Below, piece by piece: positions 23,739-32,300 of a DNA stretch of 53,958 nt (the stretch's first letter is position 1; each line of letters opens with the position of its first letter). Under the pieces are notes generated by a model, which searched no databases, had not been told where the DNA came from, and saw only the letters and a program-made list of their open reading frames with translations. Source of the stretch: Neobacillus kokaensis. Lineage in GTDB: Bacteria; Bacillota; Bacilli; Bacillales; Cytobacillaceae. The DNA is taken from contig NZ_BNDS01000033.1 in the NCBI RefSeq assembly GCF_014656545.1, positions 1 to 53,958 of the forward strand. The letters are read 5' to 3'. Both the position numbers and the translations under genes were made by a program.

Positions 23739-25016
23739 TTTTAATTCGGCTGATGCTTGTTTTAATGAGCCAATAAATTGATCAACATCTTTTTGTGTGA
23801 CAAAAATGTTAATGGCCTGGTTGACTTTTGTGAGGAATCCTTCTGGTGCTGCCGAACCATGCGCTAAGCTTGGTGCGAGCTTTGCCGTTTTGAAGTCTTC
23901 CATCGTGTCTTTTCCATATTGGTCATATTTTGACGGGTCGGCGTCTACCCGAGCAGGAATCGAACCTTTAAGTGGATTAAAAACATCCTGCCCTTCAACA
24001 GACCCAAGTAAAGCAAGGAATTTTTTCACTTCATCAGGATTCTTTACTCCTTTTGGCAAGCCAAATGTATCCGTAATGATCATGAAATAACCATCAGTTC
24101 CAGGTGTTGTGACATAGCCAAAGTCTTCATTTACTTTTAGTTTCAAATCGTTAACAAAATAGCCTTTTGCCCAGTCCCCCATCACGTTCATTGCAGCGTC
24201 GCCATTTGCCACCAGCTGGGAAGCATCCTGCCAGTTCCGGGAACTATGGTCTTCATTAACAAACCCTAGCATTTTTTTGAAAATTTCCGCAGCCTCTTTC
24301 ACCTTTGCATCGTCAAAGGAAAGGTCGCCTGTCCAAAGCTTGCCGTAATCATCAGGTCCTAGCACGCCTAGAAGAATATCTTCAAATAGCATGGTTGCAG
24401 TCCATGGCTCTTTATCACCTAAAGCAAGCGGAGTAACACCTTTAGCTTTCAGCTGCTCAGCCACTTTGAAAAATTCATCGAAGGTGGCAGGCGGTTGTAC
24501 ACCATTGTCTGCAAAGACCTTTTTGTTGTACCAAAGAACATTGCCACGGTGAATATCAACCGGTACTGAATAGATGTTTCCGTCCTTTGAGACCATGTCG
24601 ATTAGTTCTTTTGGAAATTTATCATTCCAGCCTTGTTCTTCATATAAGTCATTTAGCGGTTCCATTTTCCCGGCAGCCACCCAAGTTTCATTCAGCTCGG
24701 CTCCTCCGTGTACCTGGAAGGTGGCAGGCGGATCATTCCCCTGCATTCTGCTTGCCAGCACGGCCTTTGCATTGGTGCCGGCACCACCCGCAACAGCTGC
24801 ATTTTCAATTGGAATATCTGGATACTTCTCTTTAAATAAAGCAATTAACGCGTTTAATCCATCCTCTTCCCCAGCGCCAGTCCACCAGCTAAAAATGTCC
24901 AATTTCGTTTTTTCATTGCTTTTTTTACTGTCATTGGAGCTTGATTTTGAATTACATGCCGCCATTGAGAACACGAGTATGAATAACAAGCCAATGATGG
25001 AAAGCTTTCTCTTCAT
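23736..25016 (-). CDS. Extracellular sugar-binding lipoprotein, second importer
   Basis: A 426-residue family 1 solute-binding protein with lipobox MAAC (Cys21) and a Ser/Lys-rich linker. The early motif IFSWWTGAGEEDGLNAL resembles the glucose/mannose-type CUT1 binding proteins, which fits a monosaccharide product of the nearby GH2 enzyme (inference). ATG 25016 follows AAAGGGGG. A perfect cre site lies 18 bases upstream of the start. It is the first gene of the importer operon and follows the YesN gene of the sensor operon by 105 bases in the same direction. Confidence 0.93.
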   Translation of the reverse strand: MKRKLSIIGLLFILVFSMAACNSKSSSNDSKKSNEKTKLDIFSWWTGAGEEDGLNALIALFKEKYPDIPIENAAVAGGAGTNAKAVLASRMQGNDPPATFQVHGGAELNETWVAAGKMEPLNDLYEEQGWNDKFPKELIDMVSKDGNIYSVPVDIHRGNVLWYNKKVFADNGVQPPATFDEFFKVAEQLKAKGVTPLALGDKEPWTATMLFEDILLGVLGPDDYGKLWTGDLSFDDAKVKEAAEIFKKMLGFVNEDHSSRNWQDASQLVANGDAAMNVMGDWAKGYFVNDLKLKVNEDFGYVTTPGTDGYFMIITDTFGLPKGVKNPDEVKKFLALLGSVEGQDVFNPLKGSIPARVDADPSKYDQYGKDTMEDFKTAKLAPSLAHGSAAPEGFLTKVNQAINIFVTQKDVDQFIGSLKQASAELK

Positions 25017-25033
25017 CCAAATTTCTCCCCCTT

Positions 25034-25047
25034 TGTAATCGTTATCA
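25034..25047. promoter_or_regulatory. cre site (CcpA) before the second importer operon
   Basis: TGTAATCGTTATCA fits the consensus TGWAANCGNTNWCA at all positions. It lies between the promoter region and the start of the binding-protein gene, so glucose-activated CcpA would block transcription. Consensus knowledge is from Bacillus; binding here is inferred. Confidence 0.8.
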
Positions 25048-25121
25048 TAATAAATGTATCACCTATCATGAGCAGCCGGCGGGAGAATCATCTTCACTTT
25101 TTTGCAAAAACTAGGACATTT

Positions 25122-26654
25122 TTAGGGCATTGCCCGTTTTCTATATTCACTTGGAGATAAGCCGGCATGCTTTTTAAACACCCTGCTAAAATAATTCGGA
25201 TCCTTGTATCCGACCAGATAGCAAATTTCCTTCAGGCTTTTTTTAGGGTTGAGAAGGGCTTTCTTCGCATGACCAAGCCGGACCTCCGTTAAATAATCGA
25301 TAAAACTGATTCCAAGCCGTTCTTTAAATATTTTGCTAAAATAGTACGGACTTAGCCCGCTATATTCGGCCACCTCTTCCAGCGACAATGCATCCTGATA
25401 ATGAGCATCAATATATTCCTTTGCTGCTACCAGCACACCTTTGGAATAGCTGTTCCGCCATGAATGGACAAACTGAACAAGCTGCGTCAGGTGATGTTTC
25501 GCTTCCTGCCGCAAGGCTTCATTCGTATGACAGTCATGAAAGGTGTCTTTCCGTTGATAATCGATCCCTAGCTCCTTGAGCATATGAGCGGCAAGGATAA
25601 ACAGCTCTTCAGCCCTTTTGACATTCTCTTCAAGCCTTCTGTGCTCGCTTACCAATTGCGAGAAATAATATAAGGCTTGTGTGAGGTCACCTTGGCGAAT
25701 ACTCTCCATCAATTGTTTTTCAATCTGATAGGCTTCTCCCTCCAATGGCGGATTCACTTGTTTTGGCGCAAAGCCATATTGTTGTTTTTTATTGGCCAAG
25801 AGGGCGTGGACAGCAATCGCCGCCTCATGGAAGGACTTAGAAAGGTCCTGAGCGGATGGATAGGCATCACCTATTCCAGCATAAAGCGTAACATTCTTCA
25901 CATGCTGCTGGAAGACATGGACAATGGTTCGAATGTTTAGCTGAAGCTTATCTTTTTCCATCGCCTCTTTTGTAAAAAAAAGCACAGGGACCTGCCCGTT
26001 TTCCATGTTGCCAACAATCACTTCGTTGCTTGATTTTTCTTTTACAATCCTCTTTAAAGTAGAATAACAGCTGCCGATCATATTCTCTTGGGCATGAAAA
26101 TGAAAAATCACCGCATAGCCGGCATGGACATGAAACCCTAGCAGCTCACTCCAATCCTTAAACTGGATATTCTGGATTTGGTCATATAATAGGGAAGCTA
26201 CCCATTTGGTCTGCGCCAAGGTCAGCGCTTTGTCAAATTGCTGCTTCAATTTCACGATTTCTTGATTTGAATTTTTTTCAGTCATTATTTCGTCACGGAC
26301 CCTTTCGATCGCTGCAATAAGATCCTGTTTCGGGCTTGGCTTTAAGAGGTATTCTTTTACACCTTGACGCATGACTTCCTTCGCATATTCAAACGTATCA
26401 TAAGCAGAAATCATGATGAAACGGATGTTGGGATCGATGTTTCTAATTTGCTTCACCGCTTCTACCCCGTCAATCCCCGGCATTTTAATATCCATTAACA
26501 TGAGATCCGGCCTTGTTTTCTCAGCCGCTTCAATGGCAATGCGCCCATTCGACGCTTCCCCAACGATCGAGATTTGTTCCAGATGATCCTGGATGATTTT
26601 TCGCAATGCTTTCCGCTCTAACAATTCGTCATCAACAATCACTATTTTTAACAA
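25122..26654 (-). CDS. YesN-type response regulator with AraC domain
   Basis: A 510-residue regulator with receiver domain (VDDE, Asp55 in LMLMDIKMPGIDG, Lys in LLKPSP) and a C-terminal AraC double helix-turn-helix (SPYYFSKIFKERLG; GYKDPNYFSRVFKKHAG). TTG 26654 follows GGGGG and overlaps the kinase gene end by 7 bases. With the kinase and anchored binding protein it forms a three-component sugar sensor. Likely targets are the importer operon downstream and the GH2 gene upstream, where an inverted repeat is found. Confidence 0.94.
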   Translation of the reverse strand: MLKIVIVDDELLERKALRKIIQDHLEQISIVGEASNGRIAIEAAEKTRPDLMLMDIKMPGIDGVEAVKQIRNIDPNIRFIMISAYDTFEYAKEVMRQGVKEYLLKPSPKQDLIAAIERVRDEIMTEKNSNQEIVKLKQQFDKALTLAQTKWVASLLYDQIQNIQFKDWSELLGFHVHAGYAVIFHFHAQENMIGSCYSTLKRIVKEKSSNEVIVGNMENGQVPVLFFTKEAMEKDKLQLNIRTIVHVFQQHVKNVTLYAGIGDAYPSAQDLSKSFHEAAIAVHALLANKKQQYGFAPKQVNPPLEGEAYQIEKQLMESIRQGDLTQALYYFSQLVSEHRRLEENVKRAEELFILAAHMLKELGIDYQRKDTFHDCHTNEALRQEAKHHLTQLVQFVHSWRNSYSKGVLVAAKEYIDAHYQDALSLEEVAEYSGLSPYYFSKIFKERLGISFIDYLTEVRLGHAKKALLNPKKSLKEICYLVGYKDPNYFSRVFKKHAGLSPSEYRKRAMP

Positions 26655-28105
26655 GCTGCATCCCCCTCTATTGGAAGTTTCAAACGAAAAGTCGTTCCTT
26701 CGCCAAGCTTTGAATGGATATCGACCACATCCTGTTTATGATAAAAAAGCTGCAGCCGTCGTATCACGTTTTTGACTCCAATCCCGGTTGAATGTCCTTT
26801 GGCCTCTGCTTGAAAGCCGTCATCCTCTTCCATCCCATTAGAAAAGGCAAGCAATCTTTCCTTCGTTTCCTGCTGCATCCCCATCCCATTGTCAATGACT
26901 TCCACGATGACGCAATTTTCTTCGCGGTAGACGAGTAAGGAAAGCTCAGCCCCCTCTTCATATTCTTCGATTCCATGAACAAAAGCATTTTCCACAATCG
27001 GCTGTAAGGTTAACGAGGGAATCTGAATCGATAAACACGACTCGTCAATCTGAGTGGTAAATTTAATCCGGTCAGAAAAGCGCGTTTGCTGAATAAAAAA
27101 ATACTCTTTGACTACTTTTACCTCGTCTCTTAATGTGGAGGACTTGTTTATATCCCCTAAATTATAGCGAAGCAGGGTGGAGATCGATTCAATGAGTCTT
27201 GATGATTGATGGGCATCCTCTAAATAGGCCATTTTTGAAACAATATTAAGCGTATTAAAGAGAAAGTGTGGGTTAATTTGACTTTGTAAGCTTTTCAATT
27301 CCATCTCTTTTAACAGTTGATCCAGCTCTGATTGCTCTTTTATTTCATCCACCAAGCTCCGGATATTTTCGCGCATCTTATTGAACGTTTCTGTCAGCAG
27401 TCCCAATTCATCATTTGTTGTAAGTTTGACTTTCTCCCCGGCAAAATTTCCACTGGCAATCTCTCTTGCCGCCAGGGATAATCTCGTAATCGGCTTGGTA
27501 ATGCCACCTGAAAACCAGACAGCAAGCAGCACGCTTAATAGAATCGTGGTACAAAATAAACTAAGACCCATCAGTTTAAAGTAATGATTTTGCCTGTTCA
27601 TCCGCTTATAAAAGTCTTGGTAGGAAGTGAGCTCATTGTTTAAGATGGATAGGGTGGTTTCTTGGATAAACTGCGATATTTTCGTTGCTTCATTTAAATG
27701 TGCCGAATACAGATTGATCTGCTCCTTTTGAAATTGATCTACTGTTAACACAGATTCCTCTAGGAAACTATCAATCATCTTGTCATAGTTGAGGATCATC
27801 GGATTACTCGTGCCATCCATCAATTCCGGTTGAATTCGTTTTTGCTGCCTAATCAATAGTTGTTTCTCACGCTCATATTCTTTCAAATAGTACGGGTCTT
27901 TATCATTGATGTAGGCATTTAATTTTTCCATGACGCTATTGGTCTGTTTAGAAATATCATTCAATAGCAGAAACTTCTCGAAACTCGTGCCATATTCCGA
28001 AACGATAGTTTCACTGCCCTTGTACAAGAAGAAGGTAAAAGCTATAAGAAGAAGGACAAAAATAGAAAAGTAGAGTAATAATTTCGTACGTATTCGAAAA
28101 ATCAT
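26648..28105 (-). CDS. LytS/YesM-type sensor histidine kinase
   Basis: A 485-residue kinase. TM1 is at about residues 9-29, a helical extracellular region of roughly 145 residues follows, TM2 is near 176-198, then HAMP, the His_kinase motif INPHFLFN (His280) and an HATPase domain with IVENAFVHG and GIGVKNVIRRL. The extracellular part has no Cache look and is probably a contact surface for the anchored binding protein encoded just upstream (ATGA overlap). This matches the XylFII-LytS-type arrangement known from Clostridium and Bacillus relatives. Confidence 0.93.
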   Translation of the reverse strand: MIFRIRTKLLLYFSIFVLLLIAFTFFLYKGSETIVSEYGTSFEKFLLLNDISKQTNSVMEKLNAYINDKDPYYLKEYEREKQLLIRQQKRIQPELMDGTSNPMILNYDKMIDSFLEESVLTVDQFQKEQINLYSAHLNEATKISQFIQETTLSILNNELTSYQDFYKRMNRQNHYFKLMGLSLFCTTILLSVLLAVWFSGGITKPITRLSLAAREIASGNFAGEKVKLTTNDELGLLTETFNKMRENIRSLVDEIKEQSELDQLLKEMELKSLQSQINPHFLFNTLNIVSKMAYLEDAHQSSRLIESISTLLRYNLGDINKSSTLRDEVKVVKEYFFIQQTRFSDRIKFTTQIDESCLSIQIPSLTLQPIVENAFVHGIEEYEEGAELSLLVYREENCVIVEVIDNGMGMQQETKERLLAFSNGMEEDDGFQAEAKGHSTGIGVKNVIRRLQLFYHKQDVVDIHSKLGEGTTFRLKLPIEGDAAC

Positions 28106-29097
28106 TGTCGTTTCACCTCATAATTTCGCTCTGGTACCAAGGGTAAATCCTTTCGATAAATGACTTTAGTTTCGGTATAGACAGAGCTTGCAATACTTTT
28201 CCCCTCCAAATGGGCAATCATCATCTTGATCGCCTGATAGCCCATTTCATATGGTTCCTGGACAACCGTCGCCTCAATCACGCCCTCTTTTAAATAGGCA
28301 ATCGTTTCAGGAAGGATGTCAAAACTAATGATATAGGTACTGTTTTCACGATGAAATTGCTGAATGACCTTTGCAATCCCGATTCCATCAAGGGCACTTG
28401 TTCCGAAAAAGGCGTTCACTTCCGGATGTTCTTTTAGTATCGTATACGTTTTCTCTGCTGCTTGTACTCTCGAAATATTAGATTCTTCGATCGTTATGAC
28501 TTTGATTCCTTTGTAGTTTTTCACCGCGTCTTTGAATCCTTGGACGCGCAGCTGCTGATGGCTTGCTTCAAACCTGCCAGTAATAATCGCCACATTTGCC
28601 TTACCTTTCAAATCCTTTGCGAGGGCAAGCCCTGCTATAAAGCCAGAATAATAGTTATTAGTGCCAATGTAGGCGATCCGGTTACTTTTCGGTGCATCTG
28701 TATCGATCGTGATCACCGGAATCCCTTTTAGGTCAATTTTATTAATGAGCGGGGTAAATTGTTTTTCATTTAATGCTTGTGTCAATAAGCCATCCACCCT
28801 TGATGCTGCAGACTTTTCTAACGTTTTGATTTGCTCTTTAAGGTCTGCTTGTGCCGGTCCCACATATTCGAGGAGAACATGATGTTCCTTTGCTGCATCC
28901 TTCGCCCCCTTTTCCACCAAACGCCAATAGTCATTATCCAGCTCTTCGGGTACGAGTACAAAATGATAGTCATATTTTTTAAGAGGCAGTGGTTTTGATT
29001 CAGCATCAATCGATAACATTTTAATGGAGAAGTAGACCGATAAGTATGCGCTTACACTTAAAAGCAGGATACAGCCGCCATACAGGAACCTCTTCAT
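28102..29097 (-). CDS. Membrane-anchored sugar-binding sensor protein (LacI/RbsB-type)
   Basis: A 331-residue periplasmic-binding-protein fold (type I, as RbsB/XylF) with an uncleaved-looking N-terminal helix (FLYGGCILLLSVSAYLSVYF) instead of a lipobox. Sugar-site features include ELDNDYWRLVEKGAKDAA, VITIDTDAP and GTNNYYSGFIAGLAL. There are no ABC genes beside it; it is coupled to a kinase, so it is a sensor rather than an import component. ATG 29097 fits AGGAGG; the TTG at 29103 is too close to it. A two-copy 52-bp repeat lies directly upstream. Confidence 0.88.
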   Translation of the reverse strand: MKRFLYGGCILLLSVSAYLSVYFSIKMLSIDAESKPLPLKKYDYHFVLVPEELDNDYWRLVEKGAKDAAKEHHVLLEYVGPAQADLKEQIKTLEKSAASRVDGLLTQALNEKQFTPLINKIDLKGIPVITIDTDAPKSNRIAYIGTNNYYSGFIAGLALAKDLKGKANVAIITGRFEASHQQLRVQGFKDAVKNYKGIKVITIEESNISRVQAAEKTYTILKEHPEVNAFFGTSALDGIGIAKVIQQFHRENSTYIISFDILPETIAYLKEGVIEATVVQEPYEMGYQAIKMMIAHLEGKSIASSVYTETKVIYRKDLPLVPERNYEVKRQ

Positions 29098-29109
29098 ATT
29101 CAAGACACC

Positions 29110-29200
29110 TCCTGAAATTTTCTCTCATATTGCCTATGAAGGACATTTTCTACCTAAAAAACTAGTAAAGTGGCTTTCATTTTGCTTATGAAGGGCATAC
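29110..29200. repeat. 52-bp tandem repeat, locus 1 (two units)
   Basis: Two units with CTCATattgccTATGAAGGACATTTT and TTCATtttgctTATGAAGGGCAT are offset by exactly 52 bases (29124 and 29176). They belong to the family found at 37770 and 47723 and lie directly upstream of the anchored sugar-binding gene. Confidence 0.7.
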
Positions 29201-29316
29201 CATGACATTGAGACCTGTCCCAATGTCCCATCTTTTCTTATTTTATTACTAATAAGCAGTTTTTTCACCAACTTTTACCTTATCCACCAATAGCTGCTAT
29301 ATACTGTTTAAAAAGA

Positions 29317-29342
29317 AAAAGGCCAAGCATGATGCCTTGGCC
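29317..29342 (-). terminator. Terminator of the beta-galactosidase gene
   Basis: GGCCAAG (29321-29327) pairs with CTTGGCC (29336-29342); on the minus strand it is followed by TTTTTCTTTTT. It lies 31 bases past the stop codon. Confidence 0.88.
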
Positions 29343-29372
29343 CTAATTGATAAAGGAAGAAATCTCCTCTCG

Positions 29373-32300
29373 TTATTTATAGTGAATGCTATAGACCTTC
29401 ACTTTCTTGCCATCCTCGGATTTAGCAATTACCTTTGCCGTGGATGGAGAGGTAACTGCTGGCACAATCGTAATACTCGTCTGGTCCTTAGCCTTTACAT
29501 TGATTTTCGGCATTACATTCGCATCTCCTGCATCAATCGTTACTTCATAGTGATCGCCTTTTTGTTCAAAGTCCTCCAGAATCGATTTTCCTCCGACCTT
29601 AATATCGGTCACCTCTGGTTCGGTACCTGCCTTTGGCCATTTTGAAAATACTTTCAGCTCGGTAATGGCTAAGCTTTTGCCGGCTTGTGCTGTCATTTTC
29701 ACTCGTATAGCCGATGTTTTTACTCGATCAAAGCTATAGACATTTGCCTTACCCAAGGCCGGAGAGGCTGGATCGCTTTTCAGGCTGGTGACTTCCTTCC
29801 AGCTATCACCGGATTTATATTCGATTTGGAAACGCTCTGGATACGAGGTCCCATGATCCGCGAACCAGTGGATCTCCATGCTATCAACATCATATTCCGT
29901 AGGCTCATAGTCTCCAAAGGTGATAGAAACCCAGTCCCCTGCACGCGGTACCGGCTGCCAATTCGTCCAGCGATTATGCGGATTAGCCTCGTAGGAGATC
30001 ACGTCATCATTGATGGCCTCGATTCGATCGCTTGATCCAGGGCCATTGTTGGTAAAGGAAGCTTCAGCCTTCGGGTATTCATAACCATTTTTAGCCCGGC
30101 TGATATTCTGCTCGCCGCCGACTTCATCGGTTACTCGAATAGTGGCTGTTGCTTTCAGCTTCACTCCATTAACATCACCTTTAACCTTAAATTCACCGAC
30201 ATTCTCGAGTTCCTCCTGCGGGATTTCCTCCCACTTGACCGCTCTTTGTTCTTCCGCTCCGTCACTATAATAGACTGTAACCTTGCCCGGCAGCTGTGGC
30301 ATTTGCTTTAACAGCACAGCCATTCTAATATCCTCGACCGCAACAGCCCCTTTTACAATCACTTTTGCTTGGGCTTTTATATCGGTCCCTTCCACCATGC
30401 CAGATACGGTAAACTCGCCTAGCTGCTGGTACTTAGACGGATTGATTCTTTCCCACTTCACCTTAACATCCCGCGGGATTCCTCGGTTATAATGGGCCAC
30501 AACCGTTGCTGGAAGCTCCGGCGCTTCTCCTTTTTTAACAACAACCGTGACAGGCTCTAAGCTCGTAATGTATTTTGGAGCAGGGTTTTTCGCGATCGTA
30601 AACTCAAGCGCAGGTGTTGTGACACTCACACCCTTATATGTCACCGTCACTTTCACCTTGACATTTCCTGTTTCCAGCGCATACAGCTTATTGCCTTCAA
30701 TTTTAATAATCTGCTGGTCAAATTCATATGTCGGCTGGCTGTCGGTCACATCAATCTTTTCCTTGCTTTCGAAGAGACCAATTACCTTCAGATCGATGAT
30801 ATCGTCCTCCATGACATTCGTCTTGTCCGCGGATAACTCTGCGGAGACGAGCTTTGGCTCTTCTGTAGAAACACCAATACTGTACTCAGTAGTTACCTTC
30901 CCATCCTCTGAAGTGACAAATAGTTTTGCTGTTCCCGGATAGGAGAATGCCGGTAAAATGGTGACAGTTGCATTGTCGGCAGCAGCCGCCTCAATCTTAG
31001 GAAGCTCGCTTCCATATGGAAGTACAAGTTCATAATTCTTTTTAGCGTGATCAAAGCCTTCTAATGCTTTCCCATTCACCGTAATACTTTGAAGTTTTGC
31101 TGTTTCACCCATCACAATCTGATCGGCGTACACCTCTGCTTCCGTTAGAGCTAGGAATTTCCCTTTCACAGATGGTGTCAAATGGAATTTCAGCTTTTCT
31201 GTCGCGACCGCATCAAATGTAAGTTCATTTTTCTCTACCACATATGGCGATGGCTGTGTTAGATTTTCGACATCCTTCCACGCCGTTCCATCCCAATATT
31301 GGACCTCTGCCTTTTCTGGAACCACCGTGCCGCTGTCGGTAAAAACAAATAAATCTAGATTATTAATCACATGCTTCTTGCCAAAATTAACTGTAATCGA
31401 GTCACCAGCATCACGCGGTGTTCTTGTCCAGTTCGTCCAGCGGTTGACCGGGTTATTGGTATAGCTCTTGATGCCATCGTTCAAATGCTGAAGATTGTCA
31501 GCTGGATTGGTAAAAGTAGCTTCGAGCTTTGGATAAGCTGAACCCTGCTCCTGAAGCATAATATTCACTGATTTTACTTCATTTGTCACCCTGACATAGA
31601 CATTAGCCTTGAGGTCTGTTCCCTCCACACTGCCCTCGACGGTAAACCGGCCCTCTTTTGCCAGCTTGTCCTCAGGGATCTCATCCCACGTGACAGTTGC
31701 TCCCTTGGTTGTTCCATCACTGTAAAGAAGGGTTGCTTTTTCAGGCAGCACCGGCTGTACACCAACCTTTGTTGCCGTTGAATAAGGCTTGACGGCGACA
31801 ATTCCTTTGACAATAACAAATGCCTTTGCCTTCAGCGAAGTTCCCTCGACACTGCCTTCCACTGTGAATTCACCAACAGTGCTGTACTGCTTTGGATCCA
31901 CCTCATCCCAAGTCACATTCTTCGCAGCTGCACTCTCATCACTGTAATAAACCTTGATTTCTGAAGGAAGCTTTGGTGCTTCATTGACATCGACAGTAAG
32001 GTTAACATCATCAATCCCAGCTACAATCTTTTTGTCATGGTCAGCTGGCGTTACCGTAAATACGCTCGTGGAATCGCTCGAAAGCCCTGCCACTGACGCA
32101 TGGACCGTAATTTTTCCAGAAAGCTTACTTGATTGAACAATCGCCAATGCTTTCCCGCTGAAAGCCTTGCGCTTGTTGTCCTTGTAACGCTCCACACTGG
32201 ACGCGTTTCCGTTATCAACCCCGGCCAATTCCCCTTGGCCCGTTACGTTAAATGTAATCAGATGATCGGCATCCGGGACAACAATCCCTTTACTATCAAC